From assembly GCF_029906645.1 (NCBI RefSeq), contig NZ_JARYGZ010000001.1, positions 2,786,084-2,850,083 on the forward strand: 64,000 nucleotides of DNA, written 5' to 3'. Positions 35,878-46,010 of this stretch are shown in pieces. The first letter of the stretch is position 1; each line of letters opens with the position of its first letter. The position numbers and the translations under genes were made by a program. The notes beneath the pieces are model-generated. The model had not been told where the DNA came from and did no database searches. It worked only from the letters and a program-made list of their open reading frames with translations. The stretch comes from Sphingomonas oryzagri (lineage in GTDB: Bacteria > Pseudomonadota > Alphaproteobacteria > Sphingomonadales > Sphingomonadaceae).

Positions 35878-36828
35878 ATGATCAAGATACTGCTCGCCCA
35901 GCCACGCGGTTTCTGCGCGGGCGTGATCCGCGCGATCGACATCGTGGACCGGGCGCTCGACCGGGTGGGTGCCCCCGTCTACGTGCGGCACGAGATCGTC
36001 CACAACCGCCATGTCGTCGATACGCTGAAGGCCAAGGGCGCCGTCTTCGTCGAGGAGCTGGATGAGGTCCCGGCCGGCGAGGTGACGATCTTCTCGGCGC
36101 ACGGCGTGTCGCGCGCGGTGCAGAAGGATGCGGAGGATCGCGGCCTGCCGGTGATCGACGCGACCTGCCCGCTCGTCTCCAAGGTCCACAACCAGGGTCG
36201 TCGCTACGTCGCCTCGGGCCGCACCCTGATCCTGATCGGCCATGCCGGCCACCCCGAGGTGGAGGGTACGCTCGGCCAGATCGACGGCGAAGTGCATCTG
36301 GTCGGCACGCCCGAGGAAGTGGCCGCGCTGCCGATCCCGCTCGATGCGGCGGTATCCTATATTACGCAGACAACGCTGTCGGTGGACGATACTCGCGTCA
36401 TCATCGCCGCGCTGGAGGCGCGCTTTACCGATCTCACCGGGCCGTCGACCGCCGAGATCTGCTACGCCACGCAGAATCGCCAGTCGGCGGTGCGCGAGCT
36501 GTGCAAGCAGGCCGACCTGCTGCTTGTGGTGGGCAGCCCCAACAGCTCCAATTCCAACCGCCTGCGCGAAATTGGCTCCGAGATGGGCAAGCCCGCTTTT
36601 CTCATCGCCGACGGATCGCAGCTCGATCCCGCCTGGCTCGACGGCGTGGAGACGATCGGCCTCACCGCCGGCGCCTCTGCGCCTGAAGAACTGGTGCAGT
36701 CCGTTGTCGACGCGATCCGCGCGATCACTCCCGCCTCCGTCCAGCCGCTCGACGGGCTGGAGGAAAATGTGCAATTCCGCCTGCCGCCGGCGCTCAACCG
36801 CCTGCAGCCGCGCAGCCGCGTGGCCTGA
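35878..36828 (+). CDS. ispH: 4-hydroxy-3-methylbut-2-enyl diphosphate reductase
   Basis: IspH is the last enzyme of the MEP pathway and makes IPP and DMAPP with a 4Fe-4S cluster. The 316-residue protein has the cluster Cys residues in [13 protein letters not shown] (about residue 12), [12 protein letters not shown] (about 97) and CYATQNRQ (about 195). The catalytic Glu lies in the [10 protein letters not shown][10 protein letters not shown] region, and SxN contacts lie in [11 protein letters not shown]. The ATG at 35878 gives the standard N-terminus. It is 14 bp from hpnH, so precursor supply and hopanoid side-chain addition may be coexpressed. The placement of ispH in a hopanoid cluster is known in other alphaproteobacteria. 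Confidence 0.96.
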   Translation: MIKILLAQPRGFCAGVIRAIDIVDRALDRVGAPVYVRHEIVHNRHVVDTLKAKGAVFVEELDEVPAGEVTIFSAHGVSRAVQKDAEDRGLPVIDATCPLVSKVHNQGRRYVASGRTLILIGHAGHPEVEGTLGQIDGEVHLVGTPEEVAALPIPLDAAVSYITQTTLSVDDTRVIIAALEARFTDLTGPSTAEICYATQNRQSAVRELCKQADLLLVVGSPNSSNSNRLREIGSEMGKPAFLIADGSQLDPAWLDGVETIGLTAGASAPEELVQSVVDAIRAITPASVQPLDGLEENVQFRLPPALNRLQPRSRVA

Positions 36829-36842
36829 GACAAGGATAGATT

Positions 36843-37988
<1,146 letters not shown>

Positions 37989-38001
37989 GTTCCGCTTTTC
38001 A

Positions 38002-38084
38002 CCGTTCGCACTGAGCGAAGTCGAAGTGCGTGCCTCAGGCGGAACCGCCCGCAGCACGTCCTTCGACAGGCTCAGGACGAACGG
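38002..38084. repeat. Palindromic intergenic repeat, family A
   Basis: CCGTTCG (38002) pairs with CGAACGG (ends 38084). The arms carry CTGAGCGAAGTCGAAGTGC and CGTCCTTCGACAGGCTCAG. It lies between convergent hpnH and hpnG and ends four bases before the hpnG stop. Confidence 0.88.
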
Positions 38085-38088
38085 ATAG

Positions 38089-38838
38089 TCAGGATTGAGA
38101 TCCGACCTCGGGCTTCGCGAAGCCATCCTCGGCGAGCAGGCGATAGCCGCTCGTCAGCGTCCGCATCGCGCTCGCCGTCGAGAGCCCCAGCGCGATCAGC
38201 GCGAAGACCTGCCACGGCCGCTTGAGCAAGGCGAACAGCACCGCGCCGAGCCGGATGCCGCCGTCCGGCGCCATCGCCACCTGCGCGGCGAGCGGGATCG
38301 CGCGATCCGCCTCGTCCGAAATCACTCGCGCCACCGCGAAGGGCAGGTTGTGCCGCCGCGCGACCTTTGCCGCGATATGACTCTCCATGTCGCAGGCCAG
38401 CGCGCGTTCGGAGAAGTGGTATTGCTCCTTCTGCGCGGGCGTCACGACCATCGTGCCGTCGGCATGGATGCGGCCGACCACGGCACCGGGCAGCACGCCG
38501 GCGATGCGCGTGATCCAGCCGCGCGAGGCATCCTTCTGCGCGATCGGGTGCGGCTCGGGCTTCGCATCCTTCGGCCGGGCGGAGCCTGCGCCGATGCTCC
38601 ATTCGCGCCGCGCCATGCCGGTGGGCGAGAGTGTGCCGACCACCCAGTCCCCCGCCTTCAGCCGCGGTGCCAGCGCGCCGGCCAGCCCCATGGACAGGAT
38701 CGCGGTGGCGCCCGCCGCGACGCCCGCCTCCAGTTCCGCCTCCAGCCGTTCGTGGTCGGTGCCGGCGGTGGCGACGATCACGCCGTCGCGGGCCAGCGCC
38801 TTCGCCTCGCTCTTCATGCCGGTGGCGATCAGGATCAT
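38089..38838 (-). CDS. hpnG: HpnG, adenosylhopane nucleosidase/phosphorylase
   Basis: HpnG releases adenine from adenosylhopane to give ribosylhopane, leading to bacteriohopanetetrol. The 249-residue protein has a nucleoside phosphorylase fold with IATGMKSEAKALARDG at the start, an ILSMGLAGALAP Gly-rich loop, and LACDMESHIAAKVAR (DMES is the ribose-binding and catalytic segment, about residues 155-168). Late ISDEADRAIP matches the family base-binding Asp region. It is on the minus strand downstream of shc, from which a 140-bp spacer with a palindromic repeat separates it. The name is based on fold and cluster. Confidence 0.93.
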   Translation of the reverse strand: MILIATGMKSEAKALARDGVIVATAGTDHERLEAELEAGVAAGATAILSMGLAGALAPRLKAGDWVVGTLSPTGMARREWSIGAGSARPKDAKPEPHPIAQKDASRGWITRIAGVLPGAVVGRIHADGTMVVTPAQKEQYHFSERALACDMESHIAAKVARRHNLPFAVARVISDEADRAIPLAAQVAMAPDGGIRLGAVLFALLKRPWQVFALIALGLSTASAMRTLTSGYRLLAEDGFAKPEVGSQS

Positions 38839-38843
38839 GCTCT

Positions 38844-38945
38844 CCCCTCCCTGAAAGGGAGGGGTCGGGGGTGGGTTCGCTTGAGGCGGGCGCGACCGTG
38901 ATCCGGGGACGAACCCACCCCTAACCCCTCCCTTTCAGGGAGGGG
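38844..38945. repeat. Palindromic repeat (family B) between shc and hpnG
   Basis: CCCCTCCCTGAAAGGGAGGG at the left is mirrored by CCCCTCCCTTTCAGGGAGGG at the right. An inner GGGGGTGGGTTCG pairs with CGAACCCACCCCTA-type bases. The element fills nearly the whole spacer between shc and hpnG, so a hairpin may form in their shared transcript. Confidence 0.88.
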
Positions 38946-38977
38946 GATAAGAAGGAAAGGTGCCAGCCGCGCCACGC

Positions 38978-40918
38978 TCACATCCCGAACTCGACACGCC
39001 GCGCGTTGCCGCGCTTGAGATTGCGGTAGCGGGCGAGCGCCCACAGCGGGAAATATTTCGGATAACCGTGGTAGCGCAGGTAGAAGACACGCGGGAAGCC
39101 GCCGCCGGTATAATGCTCCTGGCCCCACAGGCCATCCTCGGCCTGATGCCGCTCCAGCCAGGCAATACCCCGCACGACGGCCGGATGATCGACCTCGCCC
39201 GCCGCCATCAGGCCGAGCAGCGCCCACGCCGTCTGCGAGGCGATCGAGGGCGCCGGCTCGTGCCCCTTGCGGGCGAGATCGTAGCTGTCGCAGCTCTCGC
39301 CCCAGCCACCGTCACTGTTCTGGATCTGGATCAGCCAGCGCACCGCGCGGCGCACCATCGCATTGGCCGGGTCCACCCCCGCCGCGTTGAGCGCGCAGAG
39401 CACCGACCACGTGCCGTAAATGTAATTGACGCCCCAGCGGCCCCACCAGCTGCCTTCGGGATGCTGATCCTTGCGCAGCCAGTCCAGCGCCGCCTTCATA
39501 CGCGGGCTGTCGAGCGGCTCGCCGACCTGCGCCAGCATCGAGACGACGCGCGCCGTCACGTCGGCGGTCGGCGGATCTAGCAGCGCGCCATGATCGGCGA
39601 AGGGGATGTCGTTCAGGTAGAAATGGGTGTTGTCGGCATCGAAGGCCGCGAACCCGCCGTCGGCGCTCTGCAGTCCGACATTCCATTCCACGCCGCGATC
39701 GATCGCCTCGTCATAGCGTGTCCCGAGTTTGCCCCGCGCGCGGTCCATCGCCATCACCACGACGGCGGTGTCGTCGAGATCGGGATAGTGATCGTTGCCG
39801 TACTGGAAGGCCCAGCCGCCGGGGCGCACCTCCGGCTTCTGCTCGGCCCAGTCGCCCTTCACGTCGAGGATCTGGCGGGGCTTGAGCCAGTCGAGCCCAT
39901 GCGTGGCCGCATCCTCCTCGCCCGCTTCCAGCATGGCGTGGGCGGCGAGCGCGGTGTCCCACACCGGCGAGACGCAGGGCTGGCAATAGACCTCGCCGTC
40001 TTCGCGATGGACGAGCAATTTCTCGATCGCCTCGCGGGCCAGCGCGCGCTCGGGATGATCGGGTCCGTAGCCCAGCGCGTCAAACATCATCACCGAATTG
40101 GCGATGGCGGGGTAGATCGCGCCGAGGCCGTCCGTCCCGTTGATCCGCTCGCCGACGAACGCCACGCAGGCTTCGACCGCCCGCTTGCGCAGGCCCTTCG
40201 GCCAGAAACGGCGGCCGCGCTTCAGCACGATGTCGAGCGCGCCGAAGCCCCATTCATACTGCCACTTGCCGGGCAGCGCGCGCTTCAGGATGTGGCGGCC
40301 GGGCGCGTACAGCTCGTCCACCTTCACCCCGCGCGGGTTGCGCGCGACGGGACGCAACGCCGCCAGCACGAGCAGCGGCACGATCACGGTCCGCGCCCAG
40401 TAGGACATGCGATAGAGGTTGATCGGGAAGCCCCTGGGCGTGAGCATCAGCTCGACCGGCATTTCGGGCACGACGCTCCATTTGCCCGCGCCGAACAGCG
40501 CCAGCTGGATGCGGGTGAAGACGTTGGCCGCGCCGGCCCCGCCGCGCTTCAATATCTCGGCCCGCGCGCGCGCCATGTGCGGCGCGTCCACGTCGTCGCC
40601 GATCATCTTGAGCGCGTAATAGGCCTTCACCGTCGCCGAGATATCGAACGCACCGTCATGATAGAGCGCCCAGCCGCCATGCGATCCCTGGATGCGGCGG
40701 ATGTAGCGGCCGATCGCGGCCTCCAGCTCCAGATCGTCAGGCTCGCCGAGATAGTGGCGCAACAGGATATATTCGGATGGGATGGTGGCATCCGCCTCCA
40801 GCTCGAACACCCAGTGGCCGTCGGCCTTCTGGTCGCGCTTGAGGGCGGTCGCCGCACGGCCGATCGCCGCGTCGATGCCGTCGAGCGGATCGGTCGCGAT
40901 GTCTTCCACGTCGAGCAA
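38978..40918 (-). CDS. shc: Squalene-hopene cyclase
   Basis: The enzyme folds squalene into the pentacyclic hopene/hopanol skeleton. The 646-residue protein has the catalytic DxDD motif in YPDLDDTAVVVMAMD (about residues 375-380). Several QW repeats stabilise its alpha-barrels: QADGHW, QGSHGGW, QSADGGF, QNSDGGWGESCDSY and QAEDGLWGQEHYTGGG. Family-typical C-terminal residues YLRYHGYPKYFPLWALARY follow. It is a monotopic membrane protein, and length is usual. Only one cyclase is present. It is one base from the hpnE stop region, so hpnABCDE-shc form a single operon on the minus strand. Also called hpnF. Confidence 0.97.
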   Translation of the reverse strand: MLDVEDIATDPLDGIDAAIGRAATALKRDQKADGHWVFELEADATIPSEYILLRHYLGEPDDLELEAAIGRYIRRIQGSHGGWALYHDGAFDISATVKAYYALKMIGDDVDAPHMARARAEILKRGGAGAANVFTRIQLALFGAGKWSVVPEMPVELMLTPRGFPINLYRMSYWARTVIVPLLVLAALRPVARNPRGVKVDELYAPGRHILKRALPGKWQYEWGFGALDIVLKRGRRFWPKGLRKRAVEACVAFVGERINGTDGLGAIYPAIANSVMMFDALGYGPDHPERALAREAIEKLLVHREDGEVYCQPCVSPVWDTALAAHAMLEAGEEDAATHGLDWLKPRQILDVKGDWAEQKPEVRPGGWAFQYGNDHYPDLDDTAVVVMAMDRARGKLGTRYDEAIDRGVEWNVGLQSADGGFAAFDADNTHFYLNDIPFADHGALLDPPTADVTARVVSMLAQVGEPLDSPRMKAALDWLRKDQHPEGSWWGRWGVNYIYGTWSVLCALNAAGVDPANAMVRRAVRWLIQIQNSDGGWGESCDSYDLARKGHEPAPSIASQTAWALLGLMAAGEVDHPAVVRGIAWLERHQAEDGLWGQEHYTGGGFPRVFYLRYHGYPKYFPLWALARYRNLKRGNARRVEFGM

Positions 40919-40919
40919 A

Positions 40920-42176
40920 TCAAACTTTCCCGTTCACCACTGCGGCGGCGGCCGTCCTTCCCGAACGGATCGCGCCTTCGATGGTGGCCGGTAGCCCGGT
41001 TCGCGTCCAGTCGCCAGCCAGGAAGAGGTTATCGTGCGACGAACGGCATCCGGGGCGCCGCTTTTCCTGCTCGGGTGTGGCCGAAAAGGTCGCGCGCTTC
41101 TCGGTGACGATCTGCCAGCGGGGGAGATCGGGCGGGAGATGATGGACCTGAGCCACGTCGGCCCAGAGCCGGCGCGCGACCGCCTCGCGATCCTCCTCTG
41201 CCAGCGCATCGGCAGCACTGGTGGTGGTGGAGAGGCGATCGGGGAAGGCGAACACCCACTCCGCCGTGCCGCCGATGACGCCGGTGATCGGCGCGGCGCC
41301 GGCCGGCGGGGCGCTGAGGAAGTGGGCGTTGACGATCGCGTGATGCGCGTCCGGCACGACGAGGCCGGGGATCAGATCGGCGGCCACCCATGCCGGCACC
41401 GCGAGGACGACCGGCTCATGGTCCGCCACCGTCTCCCGACCGTCGGCGAAATCGAGCGCGGTGACGCGTCCGTCCACCTCCAGCGCCCGCAGCCGCCGCC
41501 CCAGCCGGATGCTCGCGCCGCGCGCCTCCAGCCACGCCAGCGCCGGATCGACGAAGGCGGCGGCGAGCGTCGGCTCGGCGATCAACGGGCGGCAGGCGGC
41601 GCCCCCCTTCGCCAGCGTCTCGCGCACGATCGCGCCGGCCAGCTCGGCCGAACCGTCCTTCGCCGGGGTGTTGAGCGCGGAGACGAGGAAATTGTCGAGC
41701 AAGCGCTCCCACAGCGCCCCCTTGGGCCGCAACACCTGCCCGATCGTCTGGTCGGGCGAGGCGCCCATCAGCCGGGCTAGCGCGAGATAGTCGAGCGGTT
41801 TCGTTCCCGGCACGCGGCGATGCTTCGCGAACAGCCACCATGGCAGCAGGCCGCCATTGGGGTGGAGTACCCAGCGCTCGCCGCTCGCCACGTCCATGAA
41901 CGGGAAGCGCGCTTCGTCCGGCCCAGCCAGCCGCTCGCTCGCGCCGATCGTGGCGAGATAGGCGCGCACCGCATGGTTGCCCGACAGGACGAGATGGTTG
42001 CCGTTGTCAATCGTGACACCCAGCTGCGGATCGCGATAGGACCGGCAGCGCCCGCCCGCCTGCCGTGCCGCCTCGCTCAGCGTCACCCGCCAGCCCGCCT
42101 GCGTCAGCGCGACGGCGGCCGAAAGCCCCGCCAGCCCCGCGCCGATGACGTGGGCGGTCTTCGGCTCCGGCTTCAC
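40920..42176 (-). CDS. hpnE: HpnE, squalene-forming FAD-dependent oxidoreductase
   Basis: HpnE reduces hydroxysqualene to squalene, the last step of the HpnCDE route. The 418-residue protein has the FAD-binding VIGAGLAGLSAAVALTQAG (about residues 9-27), a TIDNGNHLVLSGN motif and the C-terminal LFLAGDWTRTGLPATIEGA segment typical of the phytoene desaturase-like family. The start is GTG at 42176, overlapping the hpnD stop by four bases (GTGA), so it is coupled. The stop is one base before the shc start. The identification combines family and cluster position. Confidence 0.94.
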   Translation of the reverse strand: MKPEPKTAHVIGAGLAGLSAAVALTQAGWRVTLSEAARQAGGRCRSYRDPQLGVTIDNGNHLVLSGNHAVRAYLATIGASERLAGPDEARFPFMDVASGERWVLHPNGGLLPWWLFAKHRRVPGTKPLDYLALARLMGASPDQTIGQVLRPKGALWERLLDNFLVSALNTPAKDGSAELAGAIVRETLAKGGAACRPLIAEPTLAAAFVDPALAWLEARGASIRLGRRLRALEVDGRVTALDFADGRETVADHEPVVLAVPAWVAADLIPGLVVPDAHHAIVNAHFLSAPPAGAAPITGVIGGTAEWVFAFPDRLSTTTSAADALAEEDREAVARRLWADVAQVHHLPPDLPRWQIVTEKRATFSATPEQEKRRPGCRSSHDNLFLAGDWTRTGLPATIEGAIRSGRTAAAAVVNGKV

Positions 42177-42988
42177 CGCCCCAGCCGGAGCTTCACCAGC
42201 GTCCAGAGCAACGCCAGCCGATTGTGGCGGACCCGCTCGCGCGGCGGCGCCCAGCCGGCCAGTCGCATCCGGCGCAGCAGCTCGGAATAAGCGGCCGCCA
42301 TCAGCTTGGGCGCGATCAGGTGGCCCTTCGGACGTGTCCTCAGGATCGCCTGGGCGGTGACGAAATGCTCCTGCGCCTGTGCGGCGAGTATCTGCCCGGC
42401 GCCGTCGATCCGCGGATCGCCGATCACGGTGGCGATGTCGCCGACCGCGATGCCCTGCGCCTCGATCGCCTCGAGCGGCAGGTAGACACGGCCGATCGCG
42501 GCATCCTCGTCGATGTCGCGCAGGATGTTGGTCAGCTGCAGCGCACGGCCGAGATGGTGGGACAGCTCGAACCCGGCGCGCTCCTCCATCCCGAAAATCT
42601 TGATCGAGAGACGCCCCACCGCGCTCGCCACCCGGTCGCAATAGAGATCGAGCGTGTCGGCGCTCGGCCAGCGGATATCGCCGGCGACATCCATCGCCAT
42701 GCCGTCGATCACCGCCTCGAAATCCTCGCGCCGCAAGCCGAAGCGCCGGACAGGCTCGGCCAGCATCGCGGCCACGCCCGGATCGCCGCCGGCATAGAGG
42801 CTGCCGAGATCGGCGCGCCAGCGATCGAGCTGCGCGGCGCGCGACGGCCGATCCCCCTGCATGTCGTCGGCGATGTCGTCGACGATGCGGCAGAAATCGT
42901 AGAGCGCGTACATGGCGTGCCGCTCGGGGCGCGGCAGCACCTTCATCCCCGCGTAGAAGGACGAACCCGAAGCCGACGGCGCGTTCAC
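42173..42988 (-). CDS. hpnD: HpnD, presqualene diphosphate synthase
   Basis: HpnD condenses two farnesyl diphosphates to presqualene diphosphate. The 271-residue product has the squalene/phytoene synthase Asp-rich motifs FCRIVDDIADDM (about residues 32-43) and LTNILRDIDEDAAIGRVYLP (about 155-170), which bind magnesium-diphosphate. FYAGMKVLPRPERHAMYALY is the standard opening. The start is GTG at 42988, which overlaps the hpnC stop, and translation is probably coupled. It is shorter than plant enzymes and lacks the membrane tail. HpnD is distinguished from HpnC by its order in the cluster and its fuller second motif. Confidence 0.94.
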   Translation of the reverse strand: MNAPSASGSSFYAGMKVLPRPERHAMYALYDFCRIVDDIADDMQGDRPSRAAQLDRWRADLGSLYAGGDPGVAAMLAEPVRRFGLRREDFEAVIDGMAMDVAGDIRWPSADTLDLYCDRVASAVGRLSIKIFGMEERAGFELSHHLGRALQLTNILRDIDEDAAIGRVYLPLEAIEAQGIAVGDIATVIGDPRIDGAGQILAAQAQEHFVTAQAILRTRPKGHLIAPKLMAAAYSELLRRMRLAGWAPPRERVRHNRLALLWTLVKLRLGR

Positions 42989-43824
42989 GGGCGGACGAAC
43001 CTTCCCAACGCCGCGCCCGAGGCGAGCAGCAGCGCCTCGGCCTTGCCGTGATGGACACGCTCGCTGAGCGGATCGCGGCGGCGAAGGCGAGCGGCGAGGC
43101 TGACCGCGAGACGCTGGATCACCGCCACCTCGACGCCGAGCCTGCGATCCCTGATCTTGCGCGCGAAAGGCGCGGCGTCGGCCAGCAGATGCTGGGTCCG
43201 CTCGGCGCAGGCCTGGATCACGGTGAGCAGGGCCGGCGAGGCCTTGTCCTCGCCCAGTTCGGCAGTGCGCGCGCCAGCCGCCGACAGCATGTCCTGCGGC
43301 AGATAGACGCGATCGAGCTGGTGGAAATCCTTCCCGCAATCCTGCAGGTGGTTGATCACCTGCAACGCTGTGCACAGCGCATCGTTGGCGGGCCACAGCG
43401 CGCGATCCTCGCCATGCACGTCGAGCACGAAGCGGCCGACCGGATTCGCCGAAAAGCGGCAATAGTCGGTCAGCTCGTCCCAGCTGCCATAGCGCAGCTT
43501 GGTGACGTCGCGGCGGAACGCCTCCAGCAGATCGAGCGCATGGACGGGATCGAGCTTCCGCTCGGCCATCACCTGCCGCAGCGCGACGGCCGAAGGCTCC
43601 GCATCGCACTCGCCGGTGATGCCCATCCGCATGATCTCCAGCCGCTCCAGCTTCTGGTCGGCGGGCACGGTCTCGTGATCGGCGATGTCGTCGGCGAGGC
43701 GCGCGAAGCGGTAGAAGGCCATGATCGGCGCGCGATATTGCGGCGCCACCAGCTTGCTGGCGACCGGGAAATTCTCGTCCTTGTGGCCCTTGCCCGAGGC
43801 CAGATCCGCAGCCGTCGCGTTCAT
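42985..43824 (-). CDS. hpnC: HpnC, hydroxysqualene synthase
   Basis: HpnC turns presqualene diphosphate into hydroxysqualene. The 279-residue protein is a squalene/phytoene synthase homologue with FARLADDIADHE (first motif, about residues 43-54) and CTALQVINHLQDCGKDFHQLDRVYLP (second motif region), where the Gln-Asp pattern NHLQDCGKD differs from HpnD. It begins MNATAADLASGKGHKDENFPVAS, and the HKDENFPVAS segment is typical for HpnC. The ATG overlaps the hpnB stop by four bases, and the stop overlaps the hpnD GTG. It ends with the Arg-rich VHHGKAEALLLA stretch. Confidence 0.94.
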   Translation of the reverse strand: MNATAADLASGKGHKDENFPVASKLVAPQYRAPIMAFYRFARLADDIADHETVPADQKLERLEIMRMGITGECDAEPSAVALRQVMAERKLDPVHALDLLEAFRRDVTKLRYGSWDELTDYCRFSANPVGRFVLDVHGEDRALWPANDALCTALQVINHLQDCGKDFHQLDRVYLPQDMLSAAGARTAELGEDKASPALLTVIQACAERTQHLLADAAPFARKIRDRRLGVEVAVIQRLAVSLAARLRRRDPLSERVHHGKAEALLLASGAALGRFVRP

Positions 43825-44945
43825 GTTCCTCGGGCCTGCGCCCGCCCCTTCCACATGCCGCCGCGGCCGTTCCAATGCTGCCAGGCGGACAGAAATGTCG
43901 CGGCGGCGTAAATCATGCCGATGGCGGGCATGGCAAGCCCCCAGAGCGGCGATTGCCGGTAGAAGCGCAGCATCGGCTGAGTGCAGACCGCCATGGCGAG
44001 CCACGCCAGCGCCCCGCACAGCCGCGCGCCGCCGCTGCCGAACAGGGCCAGCCCCACCGGCGCCACGAACATCAGCAGCAGGCCGATCAGCGTCCCCGCC
44101 AGCAGCAGCGGCGAATAATTGAGCTGCGCATAGGCCGAGCGGCTGATCATCGCGACGATCTCGCCCCAGCCGCCATACGGGCGCAGGCTCACCGAACGGC
44201 GGGTGAGCGAGAGACGGATCGGCCCCTGCCGTTTCATCGTCTCGCCCATCGCGCAATCGTCGATGATGGCGTCGGCGATCACGGCGAGGCCGCCCGCCCT
44301 GGCCAGCGCTTCGCGCCTGACCAACATGCAGCCGCCCGCCGCCGCCGCCAGCTTCGCCTGCGGGCGGTTCACGAGGCGGAAGGGGTAGAGCATCTGGAAG
44401 AACAGCACGAAGGCCGGGATCATCGCCTTCTCGGCGAGGCTGTCGCAACGCAGCTCCGCCATCAGCGAGTTGAGCGCCAGTTTCTCGCGCTCGGAGCGTG
44501 CCACCAGCGAACGCAGCGTATCGGGCGCATGCGCGATGTCGGCGTCGGTGAACCAGAGATAGTCGGGCGCATCGCCCGCCTGCTCGACACCGTTGCGCAT
44601 CGCCCAGAGCTTGCCCGTCCAGCCCGAGGGCGGCGGCGTGCCGGCGATCACGGCGAGGCGATCCGATCCCTGCGCCGCCTGCTGAGCGATCTGCGCGGTG
44701 CCGTCGCTGGAGCCGTCATCGACCAGCACGATGCGGAAATCGCCCGGATAATCCTGCGCGATGTGGCTGGCGATGGCGCGACCGATTACCTCCGCCTCGT
44801 CGCGTGCGGGGATGATGGCGGTGACAGCAGGCCATGCGGCCGGATCGGGCACCGGCGCCTCGTCGGTGTCGCGCGCCAGCCAGAACTGCTCGCGAAAGGC
44901 GAGCAGCCCCACCCAGATCAGCAGCGAGAGCAGGGCGATCAGCAT
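43821..44945 (-). CDS. hpnB: HpnB, membrane glycosyltransferase
   Basis: The 374-residue protein is a family-2 glycosyltransferase with an N-terminal TM helix (MLIALLSLLIWVGLLAF), nucleotide-binding TAIIPARDEAEVIGRAI, an FRIVLVDDGSSDGT block, and the DxD-type LWFTDADIAHAP (about residue 150). Three or four C-terminal TM helices follow (about 285-360). HpnB is a conserved cluster member, but its sugar donor and hopanoid target are not established. It overlaps hpnA by one base (TGATG) and hpnC by four bases. The Asp pair in the last third (DDCAMGETMKRQG) is the ED-type catalytic region. Confidence 0.93.
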   Translation of the reverse strand: MLIALLSLLIWVGLLAFREQFWLARDTDEAPVPDPAAWPAVTAIIPARDEAEVIGRAIASHIAQDYPGDFRIVLVDDGSSDGTAQIAQQAAQGSDRLAVIAGTPPPSGWTGKLWAMRNGVEQAGDAPDYLWFTDADIAHAPDTLRSLVARSEREKLALNSLMAELRCDSLAEKAMIPAFVLFFQMLYPFRLVNRPQAKLAAAAGGCMLVRREALARAGGLAVIADAIIDDCAMGETMKRQGPIRLSLTRRSVSLRPYGGWGEIVAMISRSAYAQLNYSPLLLAGTLIGLLLMFVAPVGLALFGSGGARLCGALAWLAMAVCTQPMLRFYRQSPLWGLAMPAIGMIYAAATFLSAWQHWNGRGGMWKGRAQARGT

Positions 44946-45934
44946 CAGATCATGCCCTGAGCGCGAAACCAGCCGAGCGCGTCGCCCACCGCCTGCTGCC
45001 ACGGCCGGTATGTGTAGCTCAGCTCCGCCTTCGCCCGCTCGGACGAGAAGAACATCCTGTAGCGCGCCATCTTCAGCGCATCGCGGGTCAGCATCGGCTC
45101 CCTGCCGGCGACGCGCGCCCACGCCTCCGAGACCGTCGCCAGCGGCATCAGCGGCGCGATCGGCAGGCTGATCGTCGGCGCCTTGCGCCCGACCCGCCGC
45201 GCCACCTCGACGAGCAGATCCTTGAGCATCACGTCCTCGCCGCCGAGGATCGTGCGACGACCGAACGCGCCCTTTTCCAGCGCCAGCACATGCCCGCGCG
45301 CGACATCGTCGACATGGACGATGTTGAGGCCGGTATCGACGAAGGCGGGGATCTTGCCGGTCGCCGCCTCGACCAGAATCCGCCCGGTCGGCGTCGGCTT
45401 CACGTCGCGCGGGCCGATCGGGGTGGAGGGATTGACGATCGTGGCGGGCAGCCCGCGCTCCGCCACCATCTGCTCGACCAGCCGCTCGGCTACCACCTTG
45501 GAGCGCTTGTAGGCGCCGATCGCGGTCCGCTCGGTCAGCGGCCGGTCCTCGCCCGCCGCCCCGCCGGGCAGCGGAGCGATCGTCGCGACGCTGCTGGTGT
45601 AGACGATGCGCTTCACATCCGCCGCCAGCGCCGCCTCCATCACGACGCGCGTGCCTTCGCGATTGTGGCGGACGATCTCTTCGGGGTCGGGCGCCCACAG
45701 CCGGTAGTCGGCGGCGACATGGGCGAGCGCGTCGCAGCCCTCCAGCGCGCGCGCCATCGCCGCCCGATCGAGCATGTCGCCGCGCACGATATCGCCGGGA
45801 AAACCGTCGAGATTGGTCGTCGGGCTGGAGGTGCGGGCGAGGCCCTTCACCTGCCAGCCGTCGGCGGCGAAGGCCTTGGCGACGGCCGCGCCGACGAAGC
45901 CCGACACGCCGGTTATCAGGATGGACCCCTTCAT
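44945..45934 (-). CDS. hpnA: HpnA, NAD(P)-dependent sugar epimerase/dehydrogenase-like protein
   Basis: This 329-residue extended short-chain dehydrogenase has the NAD-binding ITGVSGFVGAAVAKAF (TGxxGxxG, about residues 7-22) and the catalytic AYKRSK (YxxxK, about 145-150), with the Ser in YTSSVATIAPL. HpnA belongs to the hopanoid-associated sugar epimerase family, and its exact substrate is not proven. It is first in the hpnA-B-C-D-E-shc operon. The ATG at 45934 is chosen because the sequence before it (from 45985) is unlike the family. A 76-bp divergent spacer separates it from hpnI. Confidence 0.94.
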   Translation of the reverse strand: MKGSILITGVSGFVGAAVAKAFAADGWQVKGLARTSSPTTNLDGFPGDIVRGDMLDRAAMARALEGCDALAHVAADYRLWAPDPEEIVRHNREGTRVVMEAALAADVKRIVYTSSVATIAPLPGGAAGEDRPLTERTAIGAYKRSKVVAERLVEQMVAERGLPATIVNPSTPIGPRDVKPTPTGRILVEAATGKIPAFVDTGLNIVHVDDVARGHVLALEKGAFGRRTILGGEDVMLKDLLVEVARRVGRKAPTISLPIAPLMPLATVSEAWARVAGREPMLTRDALKMARYRMFFSSERAKAELSYTYRPWQQAVGDALGWFRAQGMI

Positions 45935-46010
45935 CGGGCTGGCTTCTAGGGCGGCACGGAGGCATTTGGGAACCCCCGACCCCATGATGACACCGCTTTA
46001 AGGAAACGGA
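45935..46010. promoter_or_regulatory. Divergent promoter region between hpnA and hpnI
   Basis: This 76-bp spacer is the only gap between the two divergent hopanoid operons, so both promoters should lie in it. I see no clear sigma-70 boxes. AAGGAAACGGA just before the hpnI GTG is a ribosome site. Function is inferred from layout. Confidence 0.4.

Noticed and set aside
38844-38945. Considered as a riboswitch or leader between shc and hpnG
   Set aside because: The fold is a simple long palindrome with no aptamer-like features, and it resembles other intergenic repeats in the window.
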